From Alphaproteobacteria bacterium (GTDB taxonomy: Bacteria > Pseudomonadota > Alphaproteobacteria > Rhizobiales > Aestuariivirgaceae), in the NCBI GenBank assembly GCA_028868695.1, contig JAGWTZ010000002.1, forward strand, positions 1-64,000: a stretch of DNA of 64,000 bases. The letters are read 5' to 3'. This document shows positions 40,781 to 51,400 of the stretch, in pieces (within the stretch, counting starts at the first letter, position 1; each line of letters starts with the position of its first letter). Both the position numbers and the translations under genes were made by a program. The notes beneath the pieces were generated by a model, which was given only the letters and a program-made list of their open reading frames with translations, was not told the origin of the DNA and did not search any database.

Positions 40781-41941
40781 TTAAGCGGCTTTCCACTTGT
40801 CGGCGTATTCGCCGCGCAGCTTGATGAACCAGGCTTCCTGGGCCGGCCACCACCACAGCTTCTTCAGCGCATCGCCCGGATAGGCGGCGTTGTAGAACTT
40901 GGCGACGTCCGGAGACATCTTTTCGATGCCGCCCTTGCCAACCGGGTTGGCCGAGAAGGCCGAGGCCCAAGCCGCAGAGCCTTCTGCCGTGGAAATCCAC
41001 TTGGCGAAAGCATGGGCCTGTTCAGCGTTCTTGGCGCCCTTGAGCAGGTAATAGCCCTGGCTCCAGGCGAAAGCGCCTTCCTTCGGGGCAATGAAGCCGT
41101 AGCCGTCATTGCGCAGGTTATAGCCGGTCGAGTCCCACGTCAGGCCAAGCTCGGCGCCGTTGGTCTTGAAGCCGGCCTGGGCTTCGTTTTCACCGCCCCA
41201 GAACTGGGCGACGTTCTTCTTGTGCTTGACAGCTTCAGCGAGAGCGATGTCCCACAGCTGCTTCATCGTGGCTTCGTCCTTGTAGCCGTCGAGCCAGGGC
41301 TTCGGCAGCTTGCCGGCGGCGTCGAGCACGCGGCCCATGGCGGCGAGCGAAGAATGGGCGCGGATGCAGATCTTGCCGGCCATCTTGTCGTCCCAAAGGT
41401 CAGCGAGGCCGATGGAGCCGTAGTCGCCCTTGATCGTCTTGCTGTTGAAGGTCAGGGCTTCCGTGCCCCAAACCGACGGAACGAAATAACGCTGGCCCTT
41501 GATTTCGCCAGCATCGCCCGGCTTGCCGCCAGGAACGCCATCGAGATAGTTGTCGAGGGCAAGCTTCTTCACATCCCACGGCTGGATGAGGTCGTTGGAG
41601 ACCCAGCCCGGCAGACGGTCAAGGGTCGGCTCCATCACGTCCACGGCGCCGGTCTGGACAGCCAGCTTGGCGTCGGCGAACATGGTGTCCTGGTTGTCAA
41701 CTTCCTTGAAGTTGGTCTTGATGCCGGTGGCCTTTTCGAAAGCCGGGAACACCGTCTTCTTCAGATCATCATAGCCGGCCCAGCCTTCGAAATTCAGCTC
41801 GCCCGAAGATGAGAAGGCGTTCTGAACGGTCAGCGGGGCAGAAAAGCCCACGGCGCCGATCGCGACCGCAGACTTGAGCAGGCGGCGGCGCGACACCGTG
41901 GCGGCGCGGACCAGTTCCTGCGTGGAAGTCAATTTCGTCAT
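40781..41941 (-). CDS. ABC transporter substrate-binding protein, PotD-like, Tat signal
   Basis: A 386-residue periplasmic binding protein of the spermidine/putrescine-type cluster. The twin-arginine signal SRRRLLKSA (about 17-25) leads a mature part with LNFEGWAGYDDLKKTVFPAFEKATGI. Many aromatic residues line the likely pocket (LWWWPAQEAW near the end). ATG 41941 has GAGGAGAGGA upstream; the longer frame adds 33 unconvincing residues. It heads the transporter-enolase operon. The ligand is more likely a sugar acid or related acid than a polyamine, given the enolase. Confidence 0.9.
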   Translation of the reverse strand: MTKLTSTQELVRAATVSRRRLLKSAVAIGAVGFSAPLTVQNAFSSSGELNFEGWAGYDDLKKTVFPAFEKATGIKTNFKEVDNQDTMFADAKLAVQTGAVDVMEPTLDRLPGWVSNDLIQPWDVKKLALDNYLDGVPGGKPGDAGEIKGQRYFVPSVWGTEALTFNSKTIKGDYGSIGLADLWDDKMAGKICIRAHSSLAAMGRVLDAAGKLPKPWLDGYKDEATMKQLWDIALAEAVKHKKNVAQFWGGENEAQAGFKTNGAELGLTWDSTGYNLRNDGYGFIAPKEGAFAWSQGYYLLKGAKNAEQAHAFAKWISTAEGSAAWASAFSANPVGKGGIEKMSPDVAKFYNAAYPGDALKKLWWWPAQEAWFIKLRGEYADKWKAA

Positions 41942-42042
41942 GTTTGTCCTCTCCTCAAAAATACCGTCTCTGTCCTCCGGCGGAGGGCCGGATGGGACGA
42001 TATTGAATTTGAGTATGACTCCTGTGTGACAGTGTTGCAATG

Positions 42043-42075
42043 GGGTCCGGTCCTTGGCACCAGCCGCCCGGACCC
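42043..42075 (-). terminator. Possible terminator after the diacylglycerol kinase gene
   Basis: GGGTCCGG (42043-42050) pairs with CCGGACCC (42068-42075) across 17 bases. No T run follows, so it may be an mRNA-end stabiliser instead of a terminator. Confidence 0.4.
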
Positions 42076-42086
42076 GCTGGAGTCAT

Positions 42087-42461
42087 TCACCCAGCAAGGT
42101 GCGGCCAGAAAATCAGCACCCCGGCCAGAAATGCGCCAAAAGCGGCAACCAGAACGGCGCCGGCAGCGATATCCTTGGCTGCGGCGATGTCGGGATTGAA
42201 TTCTTTTGTCACCACATCGCACAAAAATTCAAAGGCAGAGTTCATGATTTCGGCAAACAGCACGAATGCGATGGACGCAATGAGCCATAACCATTCTGCA
42301 CGGCTCAGCCCCAGCCAGAAACCGGCACCCCCCACCGCCAGCCCAATGGCCACATGCAGCCACATGTTATGCTGCGTGCGGGCCACCAGGGCCAGGCCGC
42401 GAAAGGCATAGACAAAGCTCTTCGCCCGGGCGGCAGGGCTGAAGGGCTGCCCCTGCGTCAT
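42087..42461 (-). CDS. Diacylglycerol kinase family membrane protein
   Basis: A 124-residue integral membrane kinase of the DgkA/undecaprenol-kinase family with three hydrophobic segments. The catalytic block is [13 protein letters not shown], matching the ExxNTAxE consensus, and FVYAFRGL is the N-terminal motif. It phosphorylates diacylglycerol or undecaprenol. ATG 42461 overlaps the leuB stop by four bases (ATGA), an unusual partner. The open frame upstream lies in leuB antiphase and is spurious. Confidence 0.9.
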   Translation of the reverse strand: MTQGQPFSPAARAKSFVYAFRGLALVARTQHNMWLHVAIGLAVGGAGFWLGLSRAEWLWLIASIAFVLFAEIMNSAFEFLCDVVTKEFNPDIAAAKDIAAGAVLVAAFGAFLAGVLIFWPHLAG

Positions 42462-43567
42462 GCCAGGGCCTGCAGCTCTTTCAGGATGGCCTCGCCCATC
42501 TGGCTGGTCGTGGCATTGGCCGGCCTGTCCCCGGCAATGTCCTTGGTGCGCAGCCCCTTGGCCAGAACCGCCGAAATGGCCTGGTCCAGCTTGTCGGCCC
42601 ACGCTCCCATGCCGAAGGAATAGCGCAACGCCATGCCGAAGGAGGCGATCATGGCGATGGGGTTTGCCGCCCCCGTGCCGGCAATGTCCGGAGCCGAGCC
42701 ATGCACAGGCTCATACAGCGCCTTGCGGCGCTTGGTCTTGGCATCCGGCGCCCCCAGCGAGGCCGAGGGCAGCATGCCGAGCGAGCCGGTCAGCATCGCC
42801 GCCACGTCCGACAGCACGTCGCCAAACAGGTTGTCAGTCACGATCACGTCATACTGCTTGGGCCAGCGCACCAGCTGCATGGCGCAATTGTCGGCCAGCA
42901 CATGCTCCAGCGTGGCTTGCGGATATTCTTCGCGGTGCACGCGGCTCACCACTTCGTGCCAGAGAACACCCGTCTTCATCACATTGCGCTTTTCAGCCGA
43001 GGAAACCTTGTTCTTGCGCGTCTTGGCCAGGTCAAAGGCCACCCGGGCGATGCGCTCGATTTCGAAAGTGTCATAGACCTGCGTGTCGATGCCGCGCTTC
43101 TGGCCATTTCCAAGGTCGGTGATGGTCTTCGGCTCACCGAAGTAAACACCGCCCGTGAGCTCGCGAACGATCAGGATATCGAGGCCTTCGACGACGTCCT
43201 TTTTGAGCGATGAGGCATCGGCCAGAGCGGGGTAGCAAATGGCCGGGCGCAGGTTGGCGAACAGGCCGAGATCCTTGCGCAGGCGCAAAAGGCCGGCTTC
43301 GGGGCGCACATCATAAGGAACCTTGTCCCACTTCGGCCCGCCCACAGCGCCGAACAGCACGGCATCGGAGGCCATGGCCTTGGCCATGTGTTCTTCCGAG
43401 ATCGCCTTGCCATGCGCGTCATAGGCGCAGCCGCCCACCAGGCCACGGTCAGTCTCAAACTTGGCAATGCCCTGTTTGGTGAACCAGGCCAGAAGTTTCT
43501 CGACCTCGGCCATCACTTCAGGGCCAATGCCATCACCGGGAAGCAGGAACAGATTATAGGAAGCCAT
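42458..43567 (-). CDS. leuB: 3-isopropylmalate dehydrogenase
   Basis: LeuB oxidises and decarboxylates 3-isopropylmalate in leucine synthesis. The 369-residue protein has the N-terminal [23 protein letters not shown], the Tyr-bearing [19 protein letters not shown] and the signature [27 protein letters not shown]. It precedes the kinase gene with a four-base overlap. No other leu gene is in the window. Confidence 0.96.
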   Translation of the reverse strand: MASYNLFLLPGDGIGPEVMAEVEKLLAWFTKQGIAKFETDRGLVGGCAYDAHGKAISEEHMAKAMASDAVLFGAVGGPKWDKVPYDVRPEAGLLRLRKDLGLFANLRPAICYPALADASSLKKDVVEGLDILIVRELTGGVYFGEPKTITDLGNGQKRGIDTQVYDTFEIERIARVAFDLAKTRKNKVSSAEKRNVMKTGVLWHEVVSRVHREEYPQATLEHVLADNCAMQLVRWPKQYDVIVTDNLFGDVLSDVAAMLTGSLGMLPSASLGAPDAKTKRRKALYEPVHGSAPDIAGTGAANPIAMIASFGMALRYSFGMGAWADKLDQAISAVLAKGLRTKDIAGDRPANATTSQMGEAILKELQALA

Positions 43568-43610
43568 CGCGCACTCTCATTTTTGTGAGGGGTGATCTAG
43601 CACAGCCAGC

Positions 43611-43637
43611 AAAAAAGCAAAGCCCGCCGGTGCGGGC
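43611..43637 (-). terminator. Rho-independent terminator after the isomerase gene
   Basis: Read on the minus strand, GCCCGC-ACCG-GCGGGC is followed by TTTGCTTTTTT. It ends the inositol-type transporter operon before leuB. Confidence 0.85.
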
Positions 43638-43676
43638 ATGGCCCAGGCGCCAGCGGGCTTCGAAAAGCGGCCAAAC

Positions 43677-44474
43677 TCAACCTTCGAGATAATCCATGCT
43701 GCGCGCCAGGTCGCGGGCAATCTGCCTGGATTTGTGCACCTCGCCGGCAAAGGGCTCAAATGAGATGTAGCCCTTGTAGCCGCCGGCGATCAGCTTTTTC
43801 ACCTGGCCCTTGTTGTCCAGCATGTCCTTGGCATCCACCAGAACACGCTGCGCATCGCGCATCGTCGAGGCCTTGTACTTGCGGTCCACCACACCGGAAA
43901 CATGGATCAACCCGGTGCGCTTGGGAAAGAACGCGGTTTCGCCTGCCACGAAGTGGTGGAAGGTGTCATGCGTCAGCTTGAAGCGCGCAGCCCCGCCCAC
44001 GTCGTCAATGGCGGCAAGCGCCTCCTTCTTCAGGCGCAGCGAGCACTCGGCGAAGCCCAGCGGCTCCACGCAGCCAATGAGGCCATGGTTCTTGAGGATG
44101 CCCTTGAGGCCATCCAGCGCCACGCGCAGGCCCATCAGGCGCTCTTCGGTGCCGGGTTTGAACTTCTTGTCATTGGTGGGAACCAGGATCAGGTTCTTGC
44201 CGCCGGCCAGGGCAATATATTCGGCCAGGCGGTTGGCTTCGTCGGCCTTCTTCCTGTCCCACTGGTTCCAGCGCTGCAGGCCGTTGATGTTGATGATGGT
44301 GATGCCCTTGTCCTTGGCCATCTTGCCGATCATCTTGGCGTTCTTGTTGCCCATCAGCGAGGCGGGGATGTCATTGCGGATTTCAACCGCATTGATGCCA
44401 AGGCGGAGCGCCAGGTCAAAGAATTCGGCATAGCCCAGCGTCGGAGCCACCATGTGGTTCAGGGAAAATTGCAT
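43677..44474 (-). CDS. Sugar phosphate isomerase/epimerase-fold TIM barrel (inosose isomerase IolI-like)
   Basis: A 265-residue xylose-isomerase-like TIM barrel. It begins MQFSLNHMVAPTLGYAEFFDLALRLGINAVEIRND, close to the rhizobial group labelled 2-keto-myo-inositol isomerase or hydroxypyruvate isomerase. Metal ligands are probably in GCVEPLGF (Glu), THDTFHHF (Asp and His) and the C-terminal ISFEPFAGEV (Glu). Placed last in an ABC importer operon that resembles inositol transport, an inosose isomerase role is the best guess. ATG 44474 has AAGGA upstream. Confidence 0.85.
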   Translation of the reverse strand: MQFSLNHMVAPTLGYAEFFDLALRLGINAVEIRNDIPASLMGNKNAKMIGKMAKDKGITIININGLQRWNQWDRKKADEANRLAEYIALAGGKNLILVPTNDKKFKPGTEERLMGLRVALDGLKGILKNHGLIGCVEPLGFAECSLRLKKEALAAIDDVGGAARFKLTHDTFHHFVAGETAFFPKRTGLIHVSGVVDRKYKASTMRDAQRVLVDAKDMLDNKGQVKKLIAGGYKGYISFEPFAGEVHKSRQIARDLARSMDYLEG

Positions 44475-44504
44475 GTTTGAAGTCCTTGGTTGAAAGTCGT
44501 CGGG

Positions 44505-45560
44505 TCAGGCCTTGCGGCGCTTGTTCTGGCGGTACTGGTCGATCACCACGGCGGCCACGATGATGACGCCCTTGACGATCTCCTGGTAATAGGCGCCCAC
44601 CTTCAGGAAGGTGAAGCCGGAGGTGACCACGCCGAGAATGATGGTGCCGATGAAGGTGCCGGTGATGCGCCCCACGCCGCCGGCCAGCGATGTGCCGCCG
44701 ATCACGCAGGAGGCAATGGCGTCAAGCTCATAGCCAACGCCCATGCCCGGCTGGGCCGATTCCGCGCGCGCCGCCGTCATCACCGCCGCCAGGCCCGAAA
44801 GCAGGCCCGCAAAGGTGTAGACCTTCACCAGATGGTTGCCGATATTGATGCCGGACACGCGCGCCGCCTGCGGGTTGGCGCCGATGGCATAAGTGAATTT
44901 GCCATAGCGCGTGTAGGTGAGGAGGATGTGGAACACCACCGCGACGATCAGGAACACGATCACCGGCCGCGGCACGGGGAAACCCAAAAATTGGAAACTG
45001 TGGCCGAACCACGAGAAGCTGTCGGTGAGCAGCGCCACTGGCTGGCCCAGCGTGTACCACTTGGCAAGGCCGCGCGCCGAAACCATCATGCCCAACGTGG
45101 CGATGAAGGGCGGTATCTTGGTTTTGGCGATGATGATGCCGTTAACCCAGCCCAGCAACGCGCCCAGCGCCAGGCCCACCGCAATCGCCCACAAGGGGTT
45201 GAGGTCCACCCAGCCTTGCGAAAGGAAAACCGCCCTTTCATTGGTGGCCACTTGCGCAAAACTTGCCGCCACCATGGCAATGAACCCCACCATGGAGCCG
45301 GATGACAAGTCCACGCCACCGGTGATGATGACTTGTGTCACGCCAATCGCAATGATGCCTGTCACCGCCACTTGCAGCACGATGATCGAGATGCGCTGCT
45401 TGTTGGCCACAAAGCTTTCGCCGATCAGAATCCAGCCGAGGATTTCAAAAACCAGCACGATGCCGAGAAGCACCAGCAGGATGGAGACTTCCGGCGGCCA
45501 GCGCCGCACTGACTTCAGGCCCGTGAGGGATTTGCCGGCTTGTTGCGTGTTATCAGACAT
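44505..45560 (-). CDS. Sugar ABC transporter permease, RbsC-like (probable myo-inositol importer)
   Basis: A 351-residue permease of the ribose/inositol class with eight to ten membrane segments. The conserved core GGVDLSSGSMVGFIAMVAASFA and NGIIIAKTKIPPFIATLGMMVSARG and the region GANPQAARVSGINI are all present. It likely forms a homodimer. GGGGAGCAAGAAG serves as the ribosome binding site. It lies between the ATPase and isomerase genes. Confidence 0.9.
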   Translation of the reverse strand: MSDNTQQAGKSLTGLKSVRRWPPEVSILLVLLGIVLVFEILGWILIGESFVANKQRISIIVLQVAVTGIIAIGVTQVIITGGVDLSSGSMVGFIAMVAASFAQVATNERAVFLSQGWVDLNPLWAIAVGLALGALLGWVNGIIIAKTKIPPFIATLGMMVSARGLAKWYTLGQPVALLTDSFSWFGHSFQFLGFPVPRPVIVFLIVAVVFHILLTYTRYGKFTYAIGANPQAARVSGINIGNHLVKVYTFAGLLSGLAAVMTAARAESAQPGMGVGYELDAIASCVIGGTSLAGGVGRITGTFIGTIILGVVTSGFTFLKVGAYYQEIVKGVIIVAAVVIDQYRQNKRRKA

Positions 45561-45578
45561 CTTCTTGCTCCCCGCCGC

Positions 45579-47120
45579 TCAATGCGCCGCCAATTCCATG
45601 ATCTTCACCTGGTTCGCGTCCTTGCGGTCAAGGAACCCGGTCACCCGGCCTTCATGCACCACCATGATGCGGTCGCTCATGCCCAGAACTTCGGGCATTT
45701 CCGATGAAATCATGATCACTGCCACGCCCTGCCCCGCCAATTGCGAGACCAGGCGGTGGATTTCCGCCTTGGCGCCCACGTCAATGCCGCGGGTCGGTTC
45801 ATCCAGGATGAGAATGCGCGGCTGGGTCAGCAGCCAGCGGGCGATCAGCACCTTCTGCTGGTTGCCGCCGGAAAGATTCATGATCGGCTCATGCATGTCG
45901 GGCGTGCGCACCCGAAGCGTCTGGGCCATGGCCTCGGAATCCTTGGAAAGCCGGGATTGCTGCACAAAGCCATAGTTGACATAGCGGCTCTGCAGCACCG
46001 CCATCTGCGTGTTGTCCTGGATGTCGAGAAGCAGGAAGCAGCCGGTGTCCTTGCGGTCTTCCGTCAGGAAGGCCATGCCATTTTTCATGGCAATGGAGGG
46101 CGAGGTGATGGAAATCTGCTTGCCGTCAATTTCAATGGTGCCGGCGCTGGCCGGCGTCACGCCAAATATGGTTTCAGCGATGTTCGAGCGGCCGGAGCCG
46201 ACAAGGCCCGCAATGCCCAGGATCTCGCCTTCGCGCACATCGAAGCTCACGTCATGGAACACGCCCTTCAGCGTGAGCCCCTTCACCGAGAGCTTCACCT
46301 TGCCGATCGGCACTTCTTCCTTGGGGAACATCTGGGTGATTTCGCGGCCCACCATCATGCGGATGATGTCGTCGCGCGTCACTTCGGTGGAAAGCTTGGT
46401 GGCGATGTATTTGCCGTCACGGAACACCGAAACTTCATCGGCGATCTCGAACAGCTCGCTCATCTTGTGGGTGATGTAGATGATGCCTTTGCCCTGGTCC
46501 TTCAGGGCATGGATGATCCGGAACAGATGCGCCACTTCCTTCTCGGTCAGCGCCGAGGTGGGCTCATCCATGATGAGAACGTCGGAATTGAACGACACCG
46601 CCTTGGCGATTTCCACCATCTGGCGGTTGGCCACCGAAAGGCTGCCCACTTCCACGCCGGGGTCAAGTTCAATGTTCAGCCGCTTGAACAGCTCTTCGGT
46701 TTTGCGGCGCATTTCGGCGTGATTGATCAGGCCGAAGCGGTTGGTCGGCTCGCGGCGGATCCAGATGTTTTCCGCGACCGTCATCGGCCCCATCAGGTTC
46801 AGTTCCTGGTGGATCATGGCGATGCCGTTTTCGAGGGCATCGAGCGGGCTCTTCAGCCGGATGTCCTGGCCGCGCAATTTGAAGGTGCCTGAATCCGGCG
46901 TGTAAATGCCGGCGATGATTTTCATCAGCGTGGATTTGCCCGCACCATTTTCGCCCATCAGCGCATGGACAGTGCCGCGGCGCAGCTTGAAATGCACGTC
47001 ATCCAGCGCCAGCACGCCGGGGAATTCCTTGCGCACATGCTCCACCTCCAGCACATAGCCTGCTGCGGGAACGGCGCCGCTTTCGCGGACGGCTTGCATC
47101 GTGGAAGGGCTGATCATCAT
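45579..47120 (-). CDS. Sugar ABC transporter ATP-binding protein, RbsA-like with two nucleotide domains
   Basis: A 513-residue double-domain ATPase. Domain 1 has Walker [10 protein letters not shown] and the signature [15 protein letters not shown], as in RbsA-type proteins. Domain 2 has a degenerate Walker [10 protein letters not shown] and [19 protein letters not shown] 47120 was chosen with GGGAG just upstream; a GTG at 47144 lies inside the upstream hairpin loop and is unlikely. It energises the neighbouring permease. Confidence 0.92.
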   Translation of the reverse strand: MMISPSTMQAVRESGAVPAAGYVLEVEHVRKEFPGVLALDDVHFKLRRGTVHALMGENGAGKSTLMKIIAGIYTPDSGTFKLRGQDIRLKSPLDALENGIAMIHQELNLMGPMTVAENIWIRREPTNRFGLINHAEMRRKTEELFKRLNIELDPGVEVGSLSVANRQMVEIAKAVSFNSDVLIMDEPTSALTEKEVAHLFRIIHALKDQGKGIIYITHKMSELFEIADEVSVFRDGKYIATKLSTEVTRDDIIRMMVGREITQMFPKEEVPIGKVKLSVKGLTLKGVFHDVSFDVREGEILGIAGLVGSGRSNIAETIFGVTPASAGTIEIDGKQISITSPSIAMKNGMAFLTEDRKDTGCFLLLDIQDNTQMAVLQSRYVNYGFVQQSRLSKDSEAMAQTLRVRTPDMHEPIMNLSGGNQQKVLIARWLLTQPRILILDEPTRGIDVGAKAEIHRLVSQLAGQGVAVIMISSEMPEVLGMSDRIMVVHEGRVTGFLDRKDANQVKIMELAAH

Positions 47121-47132
47121 CGCTCCCGAGAA

Positions 47133-47164
47133 AAAATGCGCCACCCCGGAGGATGGCGCATTTT
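47133..47164 (-). terminator. Intra-operon hairpin between binding-protein and ATPase genes
   Basis: A perfect 11-bp inverted repeat (47133-47143 and 47154-47164) with a 10-base loop, T-rich on the minus-strand 3' side. It follows the binding-protein stop at 47179 and probably lowers expression of the ATPase and permease relative to the binding protein. Confidence 0.75.
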
Positions 47165-47178
47165 CAATTTTCTGTCGA

Positions 47179-48102
47179 TTAGTTCTTGGACATGAAGTCG
47201 GCCATGTTGGCCGGCGTCACCAGCTGGAAGGGGATGTAAACCTTGGCATCCACCTTTTCGCCCTTGACCAGCTTGATGGCGGTGTCAACGGCACCCTTGC
47301 CCTGGCCGGCAGCGTCCTGGAACACGGTGACCGACAGGTCGCCAGCCTTCATCGAGGCGAGGGCTTCCTGGGTGGCGTCAATGCCGCCCACCGGAATGTC
47401 CTTGGTGGACCAGCCAGCGGCCTTCATGGCCTTGATGGCGCCCAGGGCCATGTTGTCATTGTTGGCGATCACGGCGCGCGGCTTCTTGCCGGCCGAGATC
47501 CAGTTGGTCATGAGGTCCTGCGCCTTCACCGGATCCCAGCCAGCGGTCTGCTCGTCGATGATCTTCATGCCCTTGCAGGCGTCGGTGGCGATGACTTCAT
47601 GGATGTCCTTGGTGCGCTGCACGGCAGCCTGGTTGGCGAGGTCGCCTTCCATGACGAGGATGTCGCCCTTGCCGCCGATGAGCTTGCAGATTTCCTTGGT
47701 TTCCAGCGTGCCGGAGTCAGCTTCGTTGGAGGCCACGAAGGCGCCCTTCGGGCCCAGCTTGTCAACGTCAGCCGGCTGGCGGTTCACGTAAACGATCGGG
47801 ATGCCGGCGTCATTGGCCAGCTTGGTCATTGGCGCGGTGGCCGAGGTGTCAACGGCGTTGACAATCACGGCATCAACCTTGGCGGCGATGAAGTTCTGGA
47901 TCTGCGAGAGCTGCTTGGCAACGTCGTCGTCAGCGATTTCGATCTGGACCGGCTGCTTGGCGTCGGCGGCGGCCTTTTCAATGCCCTTGCGGAGCACGGT
48001 GAGGAAGGTGTCAGAGTTGGCCATCGACACGCCGATGTTGCCGGCGAAAGCCGTGCCCGACATCAAGGTGACGGCGGCAGCGGCAAGAAGAAATTTTTTC
48101 AT
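47179..48102 (-). CDS. Periplasmic sugar-binding protein, RbsB/IbpA-like (probable myo-inositol)
   Basis: A 307-residue binding protein with signal peptide [20 protein letters not shown]. The mature start [21 protein letters not shown] is followed by [36 protein letters not shown] and a hinge segment [21 protein letters not shown]. Its layout recalls rhizobial and Caulobacter inositol-binding proteins more than RbsB. ATG 48102 has GGGAG at good spacing. It heads the operon with the ATPase, permease and IolI-like genes. Confidence 0.9.
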   Translation of the reverse strand: MKKFLLAAAAVTLMSGTAFAGNIGVSMANSDTFLTVLRKGIEKAAADAKQPVQIEIADDDVAKQLSQIQNFIAAKVDAVIVNAVDTSATAPMTKLANDAGIPIVYVNRQPADVDKLGPKGAFVASNEADSGTLETKEICKLIGGKGDILVMEGDLANQAAVQRTKDIHEVIATDACKGMKIIDEQTAGWDPVKAQDLMTNWISAGKKPRAVIANNDNMALGAIKAMKAAGWSTKDIPVGGIDATQEALASMKAGDLSVTVFQDAAGQGKGAVDTAIKLVKGEKVDAKVYIPFQLVTPANMADFMSKN

Positions 48103-48498
48103 TATGAACTCCCAATTCACGGCGTCCGGCGGCGCCTGTTGTTGGCCGGATGAGGCTGTTCCACACAGAACAAAGTTTCACCCGCAACATCTTGAGCAGC
48201 AAAAGGCAGAATGGGGCATGCATCGACCATGATGCCGTCTCCTTCCTCCCTTGGGCCGCCGTGCTTCTGATGGCGCGTTGCGGTGGCTTAGAAATAGAAT
48301 ATTTGTTTTATTTCCAAGTTGGTCTGGATAGGATATTTCAAAATTTCCGGCAAAGTCAATTTATGTCACACCCCCCTGCCGAAATCCTATCATTTTCCCT
48401 CATTTCGGCGCTGATAGCTTTTGCAAGGGCGCGCGGCGGCTGAATTTGCCTCAAATCAGGCCGCAAACCGGGGCTTCATCAACGGGCGGCTCAGCCCC
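48103..48498 (-). promoter_or_regulatory. AT-rich control region upstream of the inositol-type transporter operon
   Basis: This 396-base gap holds no convincing gene. Its middle is markedly AT-rich against the GC-rich genome. An imperfect dyad TTaGAAATA-N12-TATTTCcAA spans 48288-48317, and a further TATTTC lies exactly 25 bases on (48334-48339). This suggests a multi-site operator. An RpiR-type regulator is a candidate because such proteins (IolR) control inositol genes in relatives. The 3' end of the pyc transcript also falls here. Confidence 0.5.
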
Positions 48499-51400
48499 CT
48501 AGGCTTCCCACTCGGCCACCAGATCCTTGGCCTCCACCTGGTCCCCAGGCTTCACATGCAGCGATTTCAGCATGCCGGCCCGTTCTGCCGTCAGGGCTGT
48601 CTGCATCTTCATCGCTTCCATCTGCAGGATGATGTCACCCTTGGCGAGGCTCTGGCCAGGCTTGGCGACAAGGCCGATGATAAGGCCGGGCATGGGTGCT
48701 GCGATATGAGCGGCGTTGGCGGCATCGGCCTTGGCGCGCGCTGCGACTTTCGCTTTCACCGAGCGGTTGGGCACCGACACTTCGCGCGGCTGGCCGTTGA
48801 GTTCGAAGAACACCTTCACCTGCCCGGTGTCGGAGGTCGTGCCGACTGTTTGCAGCGTGACTTCCAGCCGCTTGCCGGGGTCAATCTCCGCCGTGATCTG
48901 TTCGCCGGGCTGCATGCCATAGAAGAAAGTGTGGGTGGGCAGGCTGCGCACCGGGCCATAGGCGCGGTGGCGGGCGCGGTAATCCATGAACACCTTGGGA
49001 TACATCAGGTATCCGTTCAGGTCTTCTTCATCCAGCACTTCATCTTCATTGCCTTCGCTGCCAAGCTTGAGATCAGCGCTCACCTTGGCGCGGATGGCGG
49101 CAATGTCGGCCGGCGCAAGCGCTGCACCGGGCCGCGTGGTGATCGCCTTCTCGCCCTTCAGCACTTTCCGGGAGATGCCTGCAGGCCAGCCGCCTTCCGG
49201 CTGGCCGAGATTGCCCTTCAGCATGTCCACCACCGATTCCGGGAAGGCCACTTCAACAGCCGGGTCTTCCACCTGGGCGCGGCTGAGGTTCTGGGAAACC
49301 ATCATCAGGGCCATGTCACCCACCACCTTGGAGGATGGTGTCACCTTCACAATGTCTCCGAACATCATGTTGGCTTGCGCATAGGCGCGCGCCACTTCAT
49401 GCCAGCGCTCTTCCAGGCCCATGCTGCGCGCCTGTGCCTTCAAGTTGGTGAACTGCCCGCCGGGCATTTCATGGAGATAGACTTCCGAGGCAGGTGCGGC
49501 GAGGCCGCTTTCAAAGGCCGCATATTGCGCCCGCACTTGCTCCCAGTAGTCGGAGATGGTGCGAATGGCGGCAATGTCCAGCCCTGTGTCACGCTCGGTG
49601 TGACGCAGCGCCTCGACGATCGAGCCAAGGCAGGGCTGGGATGTGCCGCCCGAGAAGGCATCCATCACCGCATCCGCCGCATCAACGCCAGCATCGGCGG
49701 CAGCGAGCACGGTGGAACCGGCAATGCCAGAGGTATCATGCGTGTGGAAGTGGATGGGCAGGCTCACCTCTTCCTTCAAAGCCTTGATCAGCACGCGCGC
49801 CGCGGCGGGCTTCAGCAGCCCCGCCATGTCTTTCAGCCCCAGGACATGCGCCCCCGCCTTCTCCAATTCCTTGGCCATGCGGACGTAATAGTGAAGGTCA
49901 TATTTGGCGCGGGCCGGGTCAAGAATATCGCCCGTATAGCAAATGGCACCCTCGCAAATCCGCCCCGCCTCATTCACGGCATCCATGGCCACGCGCATGT
50001 TCTCAACCCAGTTGAGCGAGTCAAACACGCGGAACACATCAACGCCCGTCCTGGCCGCCTGGGCCACGAATCCCTTCACCACATTGTCGGGATAGGTGGT
50101 GTAGCCAACGCCATTGGCGCCACGCAGCAGCATTTGCAGCAGGTGGTTGGGCATGGCGGCGCGCAAATCGCGCAGCCGCTGCCAGGGGCATTCCTGCAGG
50201 AAACGGTAGGCCACGTCGAAAGTGGCCCCGCCCCAGCACTCCACCGAGAACAGCTTCGGCAGGTTTCCGGCATAGGCCGGCGCCACATTCAGCATGTCGA
50301 AAGAGCGCATGCGCGTGGCCAGCAGGCTTTGGTGGCCGTCCCGCATGGTGGTGTCGGTGATCAGCAGCCGCTTTTCAGCCTTCATCCACGCCGCAATGGC
50401 TTGCGGACCTTCGGCAAGCAGCTTTTGGCGCAAGCCGTGAGCCGGGGCGGCCGCTGCCTTCGGCGGCCGCGGCGCATGAACGTGACCGGCGGGCTTGGGG
50501 CGGCCGATCACTTCCGGGTGCCCATTCACCGTGATGTCGGCAATGTATGTGAGGATCTTGGTCGCCCTGTCGCGCCGCTTCTTGAAGACAAAAAGCTCCG
50601 GCGTTGTGTCAATGAACTTGGTCGTGCAGGTGTCGTTGAGGAAGCTGGGGTGTTTGAGCAGGTTCTCGACAAAGGCAATATTGGTGGCCACGCCACGGAT
50701 GCGGAATTCGCGGAGCGCGCGGTCCATGCGGGCAATCGCCTTTTCCGGCGTGGGCGCCCAGGCGATCATCTTCACCAGCAGCGAGTCATAGTGGCGCGTC
50801 ACCACCGCGCCCGCATAGGCCGTGCCGCCATCAAGGCGGATGCCCGGGCCGTTGGATGAGCGGTAGGCGGTGATGCGGCCATAGTCGGGGATGAAGTTGT
50901 TCTGCGGGTCTTCCGTGGTGATGCGGCACTGGATGGCATGGCCGCGCAGGTGAATGTCACTTTGCGATTTGGCGCCCGTCGCCTCTTCCAGCGTCTTGCC
51001 CTCGGCAATCAGGATTTGCGCCTGAACAATGTCGATGCCCGTCACTTCCTCGGTGACAGTGTGCTCCACCTGCACGCGCGGGTTCACCTCGATGAAGTAG
51101 AACTTTTGGCTGTCCATATCCATGAGGAACTCGACAGTGCCGGCGCATTCATAACTCACATGGCCACAGATCTTGCGCGCCAGTTCGCACACTTCAGCGC
51201 GCTGGGCATCGGCGAGATAGGGTGCTGGCGCACGCTCCACAACCTTCTGGTTCCGGCGTTGCACGGTGCAGTCACGCTCGAAGAGATGATAGAGCCCGCC
51301 GTGCTTGTCGCCGAGGATTTGCACCTCGACATGGCGCGCACGCTGAATCATTTTTTCAAGATAGCCTTCGCCATTGCCGAATGCGGCCACGGCTTCGCGC

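Noticed and set aside
48421-50859. Open frame of 812 codons on the plus strand opposite pyruvate carboxylase
   Set aside because: Purely antisense to conserved biotin-enzyme sequence, rich in His, Arg and Gly, no domains and no ribosome binding site.
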